From the IMG/VR virus record IMGVR_UViG_3300036834_000189, positions 1-64,000 of that record: a DNA stretch of 64,000 nt, one strand, 5' to 3'. This DNA comes from a virus. Positions 31,026-38,462 of this stretch are shown one piece after another; position 1 is the first letter of the stretch, and the number at the start of each line of letters is the position of its first letter. A program made the translations under genes and the position numbers. Under the pieces are notes generated by a model, which saw only the letters and a list, made by a program, of their open reading frames with translations, was not told the DNA's origin and ran no database searches.

Positions 31026-31678
31026 GGTTCCTCACTCATCGGTATTGGTTCTCTCTACTGATGATGGCTCGCTCATCATCCCTGGTACCCTCTAGGTTTG
31101 TGGCTCGCTCGGTCTCAATGGTTCAACTCCCGCTTCACGGCTCGCTCATATTCTTTGGTGCTCTCAATGGCAATGGCTCGCACTGGCTCGCACTCGCCGT
31201 ATGGTTCATCTCGCTCAACATTCATGGTGCCCTCTATATTCGTGGCTCGCTCAGCCTCAATGGTTCAACTTGGGCCGAGTGGCTCGCTCAGACTGTTTGG
31301 TGCTCTCAGCTGACATGGCTCGCTTCGCTCTTGTGGCACTCTCCCTTACTTTGGCTCGCTCCTCGCGCATGGTGCTCTCATGTACCGTGGCTCGCTCCCT
31401 CATCCTGGTTCATACTCCCCAATCATGGCTCGCTCTCACCATATGGTGCTCTCGTCGCGGGTGGCTCGCTCCCTCATCCTGGTTCATACTCTCCAATCAT
31501 GGCTCGCTCGACTTCCTTGGTTCGTACTCCGGCGTGACGGCTCGCTCTCGTTCCTTGGTTCAACTCATGCACGCATGGCTCGCTCATTACGTCTGGTTCG
31601 ACTCCGGTCTCTTGGCTCGCTCGCCTGGTGTGGTCCTACTCGTGATGTCTGGCTCGCTCTCGCAAATTTGGTACTCTC
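31025..31678 (+). repeat. Alternating-motif array 5 (largest)
   Basis: About 35 motif copies over 650 nt. A is TGGCTCGCTC; B varies (TGGTNCTCTC, TGGTTCNACTC, TGGTTCNTACTC). Spacers are 8 nt with few 7-9 exceptions. One block with spacers CCTCATCC and CCCAATCA/TCCAATCA appears twice, showing internal duplication. The left-most B motif supplies the ribosome site and ATG of the 30066 gene read leftward (GAGTGAGGAACCATG). Confidence 0.95.
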
Positions 31679-31697
31679 GGTCGCTCGTTCCATCCAG

Positions 31698-32342
31698 TTA
31701 TACGCGTGCCTCGACGCCTACCAGCTGAGCTTGCAGCTCGGCAATCGTCGCTTCGAGCTGGGCGATCTTAGCTCGCAGCTCGTCGATCGTCTGCCGCAGA
31801 TCGGCAATCGTCGCCTCTTGGCTGTCGAGCAGGCGCTGCGTGGCATTGGGTCCGGTGCGCGCTCGATTTGGTCGCCGGAACGGCGGTAGTGTCGCGCCCG
31901 GCGTGGGACCGATATCGTCGCTTTCCGGCCACTCGACAGGGAGCGATTCCTGCCAGCGTTTAAAGACGGTCGCGGGGTGATTGAAGCGCAGTCTGTCGCG
32001 GTCGTCCAGAGTCGCGCGCCACGCTGTGATCGCTTCCAGATTTTCGATGCATTGCTTGAGCATCGAACGGTCGCGCGGCGGGATCTCGTCCAGTTCGGTT
32101 GCTCTCAGGATCTGGCCCCAGGCTGCGTTGTACTCGGCGCTGATGGTGGAGTTGAAGCGCTGCTGCCGCATCATTGTCATGCGCGCCGACTCGATGCACT
32201 CGCCGACGATCACCCAGCCTTCCCATGTCTTCGTATTGCGAATCTTGTCCCACGCTTTGGCGGCGACCAACAATGTTCTAATCAACCCTGGACGACATTC
32301 GAGCTTGCGCAGCTCTTCCCGCATTTCATTTATGCTTATCAT
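31698..32342 (-). CDS. Hypothetical protein with C-terminal coiled coil
   Basis: 214 residues from ATG 32342. N-terminal helical domain (MREELRKLECRPGLIRTLLV, TWEGWVIVGECIESARM), a Trp-containing middle and a leucine-heptad coiled coil at the end (IADLRQTIDELRAKIAQLEA). First leftward gene from the divergent promoter region, so an early product. A dimeric regulator or scaffold is plausible; no family recognised. Confidence 0.65.
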   Translation of the reverse strand: MISINEMREELRKLECRPGLIRTLLVAAKAWDKIRNTKTWEGWVIVGECIESARMTMMRQQRFNSTISAEYNAAWGQILRATELDEIPPRDRSMLKQCIENLEAITAWRATLDDRDRLRFNHPATVFKRWQESLPVEWPESDDIGPTPGATLPPFRRPNRARTGPNATQRLLDSQEATIADLRQTIDELRAKIAQLEATIAELQAQLVGVEARV

Positions 32343-32364
32343 GGTGGTGCTCGATCCTTTCCGT

Positions 32365-32444
32365 AACGATTGCACTGGTGCAATCGTTGGCCCGTCATTC
32401 GCAGTGGCGGCTCTAATATCTAACAAAACTTTTTAAAAAGTCAA
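32365..32444 (-). promoter_or_regulatory. Leftward promoter and perfect 11-bp palindrome (operator candidate)
   Basis: Leftward TTGACT (32444-32439), 16 nt, TAGATA (32422-32417). Downstream lies a perfect inverted repeat, AACGATTGCAC and GTGCAATCGTT with a 2-nt centre (32365-32388), just before AAAGGA of the 32342 gene. The half-site contains GCAATCG, the core of the hairpin leaders elsewhere. It could be a repressor site or a leader hairpin. Confidence 0.7.
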
Positions 32445-32503
32445 CTAAGAAAATTGAAAAATAAGATAAAAGCATGTTATTGCTTAATTCGGGAAAAAAA
32501 CGC

Positions 32504-32532
32504 TTGCATATCGAGATCGCGGGGTGTATGGT
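32504..32532 (+). promoter_or_regulatory. Rightward promoter of the divergent region
   Basis: TTGCAT (32504-32509), 17 nt, TATGGT (32527-32532), about 40 nt before AAGGAG and the ATG at 32574. The 80 nt to the left are very AT-rich for this genome, so an origin or melting region here is also possible. Confidence 0.55.
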
Positions 32533-32573
32533 GCGTTTGCGAGCAGATTATCTCGTGGAAAGGAGATAAAAAA

Positions 32574-33002
32574 ATGCCCTCAAAGCGGGGACGAGAGGAG
32601 GTCTCGTTCTGTCGTGAACTGGCTCGGCAACATAACACTACAACCGATCTGGTTCTGGACTTGTACGACGCTTTCTATGACCACTTTTTTCCTGAAGTGG
32701 TGAGAGTCGTCGAAAGCGTTCTCAAAGACGCTTTCGTGTCGATCCAAGACCGCATCGCACAGATGGAAATTGGTGAACAACTTCCCGATGTGGATGCGCT
32801 GATGATCGATGCGGGTCTTGACCCTACGGTCCGGTCCGCCAAGATACGCACACGTACCTTTCTCAAGGAGTGCGGGTTATTGGAGTACCACTCGCCGTCG
32901 GGGGAGCGTTGGATCAAGCGGCTTACTGATCAGTCGTCCAAGACAGAGAGCGAGCCGGAAGCAGAAAAGACAGAGGGCGAGACCGAAGACGAGATCGCCT
33001 GA
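32574..33002 (+). CDS. Early protein with acidic tail, unknown
   Basis: 142 residues from ATG 32574 with AAGGAG upstream. Helical N-terminus (EEVSFCRELARQHNTTTDLV, LYDAFYDHFFPEVVRVVESV), then a possible winged-helix-like segment (IRTRTFLKECGLLEYHSPSG) and an acidic tail (ESEPEAEKTEGETEDEIA). First rightward gene from the divergent promoter and followed by its own terminator, so it is a single-gene unit such as a regulator. Not recognised. Confidence 0.65.
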   Translation: MPSKRGREEVSFCRELARQHNTTTDLVLDLYDAFYDHFFPEVVRVVESVLKDAFVSIQDRIAQMEIGEQLPDVDALMIDAGLDPTVRSAKIRTRTFLKECGLLEYHSPSGERWIKRLTDQSSKTESEPEAEKTEGETEDEIA

Positions 33003-33024
33003 GTCTAATCTGGTATAACTTCAA

Positions 33025-33061
33025 GAGGGATCGATGGTCTAATGTCGATCCCTCTTTTTTT
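33025..33061 (+). terminator. Rho-independent terminator
   Basis: Perfect 10-bp stem GAGGGATCGA / TCGATCCCTC followed by seven T residues, directly after the 32574 gene. Confidence 0.93.
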
Positions 33062-33073
33062 GGAGTCTGAGGT

Positions 33074-34168
33074 ATGCCGAGAAACATCGACGAATTGGAC
33101 GATCTCGCCAACAAGCTGCGCGTGGACTATCGGAAAGCGTTTAATTATGGCGCTTGTGTAGCACGAGATTATTTCGAAGCTAAGAGCAGGATCGAATCTG
33201 GCGAATATGGATCACGTACGGCTCCCAATGGAAGGGTCGTACCGTGGGACATGAACAGCTGGATGATCGATAAGGTTCGTCTTTTCGACTCGCAGATCGT
33301 AAAGTTCATATTGCTCTTCCAACGCGTACTGGCTGATGGTGATCGTGCTGCGCTGCAAGCTCAACAGCAGCGCGTTAAGCAGGAACGCCGGGAGACACGT
33401 GACGCCGCTGCTCAAGCGGCTCGGGCCGTCCGAGAGGCCGCTGCTCGCGAGCGTGATGCCGTTAGACAACAGAAGGCTGCCGAGAAGGCGGTCGAGGAAG
33501 CTGAGAAGGCGGCTAAAGCAGCTGAGAAACAACACAAGGACGCTGCCGAGAAAGCGGCCAAAAAGAAAGCCGCTCAAAAAGCCGCGCGCGATCCCGACCG
33601 CAACGAACGGGGTCGGCGCAAAGTCATCGAGAACAAGGGCATTACGATGCTGAAGGAGATGCTCGCCAGTGAGCGACTACCGTTGTCGACTTGCGAGCGC
33701 ATCGCTCGCATGCCGGCAGAAGCGCAACCACAGGGGATCGACGAGGCGCTCGCTAACCCTCGGGTTCGCTCATTTCCAGCGCGCCACCGTCCGTCAGCCG
33801 ATGAGAAGGTCGCGGGCGTGACCGCCGCGCTAAACGCAGAGCGCTCACGTGCTACGAGCCAGACCGCGTCGACTGCGCCGGCTGAGCCAGCAGACCAGCG
33901 GTTGGCTTCACTGCTCGCCGAGTGTAGGCAGATCGAGAGCACCTCACGTATCGAGCTAGGCAAGCGCTACGCGGCGATGAAGGAAATTGTCCAGACTCAG
34001 CAGGCAGGACTCGACCCCAGCGGAAAACATTGGACATGGGGTGCCTGGGCGAAAGCTTACATCCAGCGCTCGCGTCAGGATATCAACAGATGCATCGCGG
34101 AGTTTGGAACATCATGTTCCAAAACACAGGACGACAATGTAATTATTTTGCGCAAAAATATTAATTAG
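33074..34168 (+). CDS. Coiled-coil protein with two similar end domains
   Basis: 364 residues. N-terminal domain (1-95: AFNYGACVARDYFEAKSRI, VVPWDMNSWMIDKVRLF) and C-terminal segment (285-350: ELGKRYAAMKEIVQTQQAGL, KHWTWGAWAKAYIQRSRQDI) look related to each other and to DUF3102-like segments near plasmid and phage replication genes. A long Ala/Lys/Glu coiled coil (95-175) separates them. Possibly a DNA-organising or replication protein. No terminator separates it from the HTH gene that follows. Confidence 0.6.
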   Translation: MPRNIDELDDLANKLRVDYRKAFNYGACVARDYFEAKSRIESGEYGSRTAPNGRVVPWDMNSWMIDKVRLFDSQIVKFILLFQRVLADGDRAALQAQQQRVKQERRETRDAAAQAARAVREAAARERDAVRQQKAAEKAVEEAEKAAKAAEKQHKDAAEKAAKKKAAQKAARDPDRNERGRRKVIENKGITMLKEMLASERLPLSTCERIARMPAEAQPQGIDEALANPRVRSFPARHRPSADEKVAGVTAALNAERSRATSQTASTAPAEPADQRLASLLAECRQIESTSRIELGKRYAAMKEIVQTQQAGLDPSGKHWTWGAWAKAYIQRSRQDINRCIAEFGTSCSKTQDDNVIILRKNIN

Positions 34169-34194
34169 ATCAAGAGCTTAAAAGGAGAGGTGAC

Positions 34195-34485
34195 ATGAAT
34201 GCCAAAATTCTGGCCGAGGTGATCGAGAAGCGCACGAGGCATAGGGTCAGTGAGATGCTACTTATCGACCAGTCACTCGAAAAGATCCGAGATTACATGC
34301 GAACCCATAATCTGAAGTACCACACGATGGCGACGATGGCCGGGATTCAGAATACCAGTCTTCGCGGTCTTATGACCAATCCCGATTACAGTGCGACGGT
34401 CCGAACGATTCGTAAATTGGAGAGTGTGGTCGATCAGTACCCTGATCCACGGGAGCACCCTTCTGTTGGCGCGCGTTATTCCTGA
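34195..34485 (+). CDS. Small HTH-like regulator
   Basis: 96 residues from ATG 34195 behind AAAGGAGAGG. A helix-turn-helix-like segment at about 42-75: NLKYHTMATMAGIQNTSLRG then TVRTIRKLESVV, similar to Cro/CI-type proteins that use a short recognition helix. It follows the coiled-coil gene and precedes two promoters, so it may regulate this early cluster, including the palindromic site at 32365. Inferred. Confidence 0.6.
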   Translation: MNAKILAEVIEKRTRHRVSEMLLIDQSLEKIRDYMRTHNLKYHTMATMAGIQNTSLRGLMTNPDYSATVRTIRKLESVVDQYPDPREHPSVGARYS

Positions 34486-34508
34486 GTGTCCGCCTGTTAA
34501 AAAAGCGC

Positions 34509-34613
34509 TTGACCTTATCATCAACCGCGTCTACAGCACCTGTGCCGCACTGAAAGGCGGCATTAATCGACACGCAACGATTTCACGAATCCTCCGTGTT
34601 CAGTCGTTGCGGT
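34509..34613 (+). promoter_or_regulatory. Promoter with leader hairpin
   Basis: TTGACC (34509-34514), 17 nt, TACAGC (34532-34537). Downstream GCAACGA ... TCGTTGC (34577-34613) forms a leader hairpin with inner CACG/CGTG pairing. The left arm carries CAACGATTTCAC, nearly the same as the half-site of the 32365 palindrome. Confidence 0.55.
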
Positions 34614-34675
34614 CAAATATCGCAACCCCCGAGCGTGTCCGGGTCTTTCAGGGCTGGACACGGAGGTACTTTGTT

Positions 34676-35053
34676 GTGTCCAATGACCTCAAATCATTAA
34701 GCTTGTGTATCAGCACTGAGGCGGCAAAGGCGCTCTTTCCGTACCTCACAAGCTCTTCCAAGATGACCGCGGAAGCCACTGAGGCAGCGATCGACCAGGC
34801 GATTGCCGACGGCAAGGTGCGCAAGGTCGCGGTGCAATATGGTGAAGAGTACTTACTCGCTGTCGACGAAAGCGACGACGTTGCAAAACAGCTGGATCAG
34901 CAGGTGATCAGAGAACTCTTTGATCGGTGTGCCGTTGAGCTGGCATGCGAAGACGAGGAACTTATGCATCGGGTGTTGATGCGAGTTGCCGTTAAGCGCG
35001 GTCTACTTGAACAAACCGGGCCGGACACCTTCCGCAAACCGTTCAAGCAGTGA
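34676..35053 (+). CDS. Hypothetical protein
   Basis: 125 residues; GTG 34676 chosen because GGAGG lies 9 nt upstream and a promoter/hairpin precedes it. The open frame extends further up but would overlap the HTH gene. Helical: KALFPYLTSSSKMTAEATEA, AIADGKVRKVAVQYGEEYLL, RELFDRCAVELACEDEELMH. It reads like a two-domain winged-helix or helical adaptor; no family recognised. Confidence 0.55.
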   Translation: MSNDLKSLSLCISTEAAKALFPYLTSSSKMTAEATEAAIDQAIADGKVRKVAVQYGEEYLLAVDESDDVAKQLDQQVIRELFDRCAVELACEDEELMHRVLMRVAVKRGLLEQTGPDTFRKPFKQ

Positions 35054-35079
35054 CCTTCCCCGCCTGCATAAGAAAGAGC

Positions 35080-35132
35080 TTGACCTTATCGGCAATCGGT
35101 ACTAAATAAATGGTGCGGGCAATCGAGCCCGC
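35080..35132 (+). promoter_or_regulatory. Promoter with perfect AATCGA hairpin leader
   Basis: TTGACC (35080-35085), 17 nt, TAAATA (35103-35108), then a perfect hairpin GCGGGC-AATCGA-GCCCGC (35115-35132) at the expected transcript start, followed by AAGGAGGAGG for the amidoligase gene. Confidence 0.85.
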
Positions 35133-35156
35133 CGAACCCAAGGAGGAGGTGGCTAA

Positions 35157-36338
35157 ATGCCATCGCGTGCCCGTCAGATCATGGACGAATGGAACGCACT
35201 CGTCCCGCAAGCTTCGCATCTCCCCGGCGTCCGCCGGTGGACCGGGATCCCGTCCACCATCGCGCAGGGGGAAGAACGCCTCGCGTGGCTGCGCGCGCGG
35301 CTCAACGGCGGCGCAGCGACACCGGCTCCCGCACCGCTGCGGATGGCGGATCGCGATACGCCGCAGGCGGCGCGCTTGCGCGCGGTCTACGAGGAATGGA
35401 ATTCGCTGGTCCCGCAAGCCGCGGGTCTGTCACGGGTCCGCGTGTGGACGCAAGTCCCGGCCGACATCGCGCGCGGCGAGGCGCGGCTCAACTGGCTCAA
35501 GACCCAGCTACGCTACCGCTCCTCGACATTGGGGCTGGACTTCGGGGTCGAGATGGAGTCGCTCTTGCCGAGCGGCACGTATCGCGAAAACCTGCGCGAC
35601 CGCCTGCGCGAAGCCGGGCTGGCTGCCGAAGTCGAGATGCTGAACCACACGACCAGAACATGGTGGAAACTGACGACCGATGGGTCGCTCGGCGATTACG
35701 TGCGCGGGGTCGAAACCGTCAGCCCGATCCTGAACGGCGACGACGGCTTTGCCGCGCTGCGCACCACCTGCCGGACCTTGACCGCGATGCGCGCCACGGT
35801 CACAAAGATATGCGGGCTCCACGTCCACGTCGGGGTGCGTGATCGCGATGTCGAGTTCTTCAAGCGGCTGATCAAGCTCTACGCCACCTTCGAGCCGGTG
35901 ATCGACCGGTTCATGGCAAAGTCGCGGCGCGCCAACAACAGCCGCTGGGCGCGCTCGATCCGTCAGTTTCACGACAGCCAGACGCTCGCCGCCGCGACCA
36001 CGCTCGATGAGCTTGGTCAGGTTTACGGGCGCGACACGCATCACCGCTCGCATCACCGCCAGTACAAGTACCGCAAGCTCAATCTGGACAATGTGTGGGA
36101 GCGCGGCACCGTCGAGTTCCGCCAACATCAAGGATCGGTCGACGCGTTAAAAGTCGAGATGTGGACCCGGCTGTGCCTGAAGATGGTGATCGCCGCGGCG
36201 AAGCCCGATCTCGTACTCGGCCCCGTCACCCTCGACGGTTTTATGACGACGATCGACGCCAGCGATGCCGAGCGCGTCTATTACGCGGCGCGCACTGCCG
36301 CATTCGCCATGCGCGCGCTCGACCAGACCAACCGATAG
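35157..36338 (+). CDS. Amidoligase-family enzyme (COOH-NH2 ligase type)
   Basis: 393 residues. Residues 7-46 and 80-120 are a tandem repeat (MDEWNALVPQASHLPGVRRW versus YEEWNSLVPQAAGLSRVRVW, each ending in a GExRLxWL helix). The catalytic domain (130-390) has amidoligase hallmarks: LGLDFGVEMES, YVRGVETVSPILNG, CGLHVHVG and TVEFRQHQGS. It belongs to the glutamine-synthetase-like ligases predicted to form peptide or amide bonds using ATP. A gamma-glutamylcyclotransferase follows at 36890, the pairing described for phage amidoligase operons. Substrate unknown. Confidence 0.82.
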   Translation: MPSRARQIMDEWNALVPQASHLPGVRRWTGIPSTIAQGEERLAWLRARLNGGAATPAPAPLRMADRDTPQAARLRAVYEEWNSLVPQAAGLSRVRVWTQVPADIARGEARLNWLKTQLRYRSSTLGLDFGVEMESLLPSGTYRENLRDRLREAGLAAEVEMLNHTTRTWWKLTTDGSLGDYVRGVETVSPILNGDDGFAALRTTCRTLTAMRATVTKICGLHVHVGVRDRDVEFFKRLIKLYATFEPVIDRFMAKSRRANNSRWARSIRQFHDSQTLAAATTLDELGQVYGRDTHHRSHHRQYKYRKLNLDNVWERGTVEFRQHQGSVDALKVEMWTRLCLKMVIAAAKPDLVLGPVTLDGFMTTIDASDAERVYYAARTAAFAMRALDQTNR

Positions 36339-36347
36339 GAGGCAATT

Positions 36348-36620
36348 ATGCGTACCCGTGACGGGATCGAACTCAGCGGCAACAGCCCCGAGGAAATCGT
36401 CAGCGATCTTCGCCGACGCTCGTTCGAGCAGGCGGGCGACAACCGCGCCTTCATGCACGAGACGCAGGGCCGGGTGACCTTGCAGATCGGCAAGCGGATT
36501 CGCTGCGACACGGCGGAGCACTTTGTCGACGATCTGATCAAAGTCGGGCTCTTGCTCGACGAGCCGAGCAAGATTGTCGAGCCGGCGAAGAAAGCGGACT
36601 GCGTCGAAGAAAGTAGCTGA
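36348..36620 (+). CDS. Small protein of the amidoligase cassette
   Basis: 90 residues from ATG 36348 behind GGAGG. ELSGNSPEEIVSDLRRRSFE, then RVTLQIGKRIRCDTAEHFVD and DLIKVGLLLDEPSKIVE. Located between the amidoligase and the cyclotransferase, so it may be the acceptor protein or a regulator of the pathway. It ends with Lys/Glu/Ser residues that could be modified. Purely contextual inference. Confidence 0.6.
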   Translation: MRTRDGIELSGNSPEEIVSDLRRRSFEQAGDNRAFMHETQGRVTLQIGKRIRCDTAEHFVDDLIKVGLLLDEPSKIVEPAKKADCVEESS

Positions 36621-36625
36621 TCGTG

Positions 36626-36811
36626 ATGATACCTACTCCCTCTACGCTAGAAGTCATGTTGTTCGGGTTTCTCTGCCAAAAGTATGTGCAAAGGGCCGAC
36701 GATCGACAGAAGGCTATGGGATTACTGTATACCGAAGCCGAGACACATGACCTAGCCCGAGAGTTAAGTCTGTGGTTCCAGATGCTGACAGAGAAGGGGC
36801 TGTCCCCTTGA
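36626..36811 (+). CDS. Very small hypothetical protein
   Basis: 61 residues (ATG 36626; GTG 36623 possible). Helical, LEVMLFGFLCQKYVQRADDR and LYTEAETHDLARELSLWFQM. Its end overlaps the -35 of the promoter for the cyclotransferase gene. Weak ribosome site; moderate support only. Confidence 0.45.
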   Translation: MIPTPSTLEVMLFGFLCQKYVQRADDRQKAMGLLYTEAETHDLARELSLWFQMLTEKGLSP

Positions 36812-36868
36812 TTTTGGGAGCTAATTCAGTATCTTTGACTACTAAGCGGGGAGGGCAATCAAGCCCTC
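36808..36868 (+). promoter_or_regulatory. Promoter with AATCAA hairpin leader
   Basis: TTGATT (36808-36813), 16 nt, TATCTT (36830-36835), then a perfect hairpin GAGGGC-AATCAA-GCCCTC (36851-36868). An alternative -10 (TACTAA) would place the hairpin closer to the start, as in the other leaders, but lacks a -35. AAAGGA follows for the gene at 36890. Confidence 0.7.
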
Positions 36869-36889
36869 GCCTGGAAAGGAACGAAAGCC

Positions 36890-37537
36890 ATGCACACAAT
36901 CTCCGCGATCGAGTATCTGCGCGACACCCAAGGCCGCTTCGTCGATCAGCCGCCGCTCCCCAAGGACCGCAAGGTCCGCAGAGCGGTCATGCCGGCGCCG
37001 ATGCGGCGCAAGGGCGGCACCTTGCTCTACGCGGCTTATGGGAGCAACCTGAACATCGCCGCGATGGCGCAGCGCTGCCCGCGCGCCGAACCGCTCTACC
37101 CGCTGATCCTCGACAATGCGGCGCTGGTGTTCCGCGGCGTCGCCGACATGGTCCATCGCAAGGGTTCGCGGTGCCCGCTCGGCATTTGGTCGATCACCCG
37201 CGAATGCGAGAAGGCGCTCGACCGCTACGAGGGTGTCAAAGGCCAAAATGGGATGTATGTGCGCCGCTGGTTCACATTGCAAATGCACAACGGATTGAAC
37301 CGCCCGGTGCTGTTCTACCAGATGCGCGAGCGCGGGGTATGCCCGCCCTCGGTGCATTATCTACAGGTCATCGAGCAAGGCTATCGCGATTTTGGTCTCG
37401 ATCCCGCTGTCCTCGAAGTGGCAGTCGAGGAGGCTTGGAAGGAGCGGCAAGTCACGCCCCGAATCGCCACGCGCTACTATCAAAAAGGTCGTCCCGAGTT
37501 TGGCCATACCTGGGATCTCGATCTGGAAGGGGGCTGA
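36890..37537 (+). CDS. Gamma-glutamylcyclotransferase-like protein (GGCT/AIG2)
   Basis: 215 residues from ATG 36890. GGCT core from about residue 44: LLYAAYGSNLNIAAMAQRCP (the YGSN loop), ALVFRGVADMVH, CPLGIWSITRECEKALDRYE (catalytic Glu expected in the ECE/EKALD region), then VLFYQMRE and an end HYLQVIEQGYRDFGLD. The family cleaves gamma-glutamyl-amine bonds with release of 5-oxoproline. Next to the amidoligase it would reverse or edit a gamma-glutamyl linkage, or process a peptide. The first ~40 residues are a phage-specific extension. Confidence 0.85.
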   Translation: MHTISAIEYLRDTQGRFVDQPPLPKDRKVRRAVMPAPMRRKGGTLLYAAYGSNLNIAAMAQRCPRAEPLYPLILDNAALVFRGVADMVHRKGSRCPLGIWSITRECEKALDRYEGVKGQNGMYVRRWFTLQMHNGLNRPVLFYQMRERGVCPPSVHYLQVIEQGYRDFGLDPAVLEVAVEEAWKERQVTPRIATRYYQKGRPEFGHTWDLDLEGG

Positions 37538-37538
37538 C

Positions 37539-37736
37539 ATGATCCCGATGATGTGCGCGTGGCGGGGCTGCCGCGCCGCTTTCCTAGGCGACATGCCCGT
37601 CGGCTGGTGTTGGCTGACCACGTACTGGTCGCCGCAGCCGAAGACGATCGATTTCCTGGTCGACCCGGTCGAGCGCGATGCGGTGCTGTGCCCCGAGCAT
37701 CGGAGCGTCTTCGAGCAAGCATTGAAGGACCTCTGA
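37539..37736 (+). CDS. Small Cys/His protein
   Basis: 65 residues from ATG 37539 with GGAAGGGGG upstream, right after the cyclotransferase stop. CAWRGC at the start and CPEHR near the end make a possible zinc site of the CxxxxC-x-CPxH type seen in small phage proteins. Unknown role, probably part of the same transcript. Confidence 0.6.
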   Translation: MIPMMCAWRGCRAAFLGDMPVGWCWLTTYWSPQPKTIDFLVDPVERDAVLCPEHRSVFEQALKDL

Positions 37737-37745
37737 GAGGGTGCC

Positions 37746-38063
37746 ATGGATGAGGAAGCAGAAGCACAGGCGGCGCTGGCGCACAGGCTCTATGCCACGC
37801 AGTGGCACGGCGAGATCCTGCACGAGTGCCGGGCGCTGCTCGGGCTCAAATACCGCGGTGCGGTCGAGGGTCCGCTAAAGGGGATCTTGACGGCGCGGCG
37901 GCTGCGGCGCTGCGAGAAGGGGCAAGAGGATGTGCCGCCGCGCGCCTGGAATGTGCTGGCTGACATGCTGGAGTACCAGGGGCAGCACATTACCAGCACT
38001 GTGTGGCAAGAGCGCTGGCGGGCGCTGCGTCCAACCATTGTCGAGATCATCGAGCGCAGGTAA
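37746..38063 (+). CDS. Small basic helical protein
   Basis: 105 residues: LAHRLYATQWHGEILHECRA, GAVEGPLKGILTARRLRRCE, AWNVLADMLEYQGQHITSTV. Helical and basic; a DNA-binding or adaptor role is possible. Last gene before array 6. Confidence 0.55.
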   Translation: MDEEAEAQAALAHRLYATQWHGEILHECRALLGLKYRGAVEGPLKGILTARRLRRCEKGQEDVPPRAWNVLADMLEYQGQHITSTVWQERWRALRPTIVEIIERR

Positions 38064-38120
38064 GGAAAGAGCGCCGCAGCGTGGCTCACTTCGATTGAGG
38101 CTAGGCACGCTCTCCTTTTT

Positions 38121-38402
38121 TGGTTCTCTCCATTATCATGGCTCGCTCATCGGTCGTGGTTCTCTTCTGCGTAATGGCTCGCTCTCTTGACTTGGTCCGA
38201 CTCCCTAGTGCTGGCTCGCTCGCCATCGTGGTTCTCTCATTCCTCTCGGCTCGCTCCGTTTCGGTGGTTCAACTCGCGGTATATGGCTCGCTCTCAGCCA
38301 GTGGTACTCTCTGATGCTATGGCTCGCTCAGCGGTAATGGCCCTACTCACCGATTGGGGCTCGCTCTCGGTCGTTGGTACTCTCTCACTATTTGGCTCGC
38401 TT
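38121..38402 (+). repeat. Alternating-motif array 6
   Basis: Sixteen motif copies with A (TGGCTCGCTC) and B (TGGTTCTCTC, TGGTACTCTC, TGGTTCAACTC, TGGTCCGACTC); spacers are 8 nt except three of 7. Lies 5' of the rightward gene at 38523 and its promoter. Confidence 0.93.
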
Positions 38403-38462
38403 AGTGCGGCTCGCATGCAATGTACATTGCTGGACCAAGCGCGCACAAGCGCCATATTTTTC

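Noticed and set aside
31025-31678. CRISPR array
   Set aside because: Repeats are 10-12 nt, two alternating types, and spacers are only 8 nt; no cas genes are visible. Does not fit any CRISPR.
31004-31889. Three long overlapping ORFs across array 5 encoding SLV/ARS-type repeats
   Set aside because: All three frames are open only because the motifs lack stop codons; low-complexity composition and no ribosome site.
36626-36811. Second component essential for the amidoligase cassette
   Set aside because: The ORF is tiny with a weak ribosome site; kept only as a low-confidence gene.
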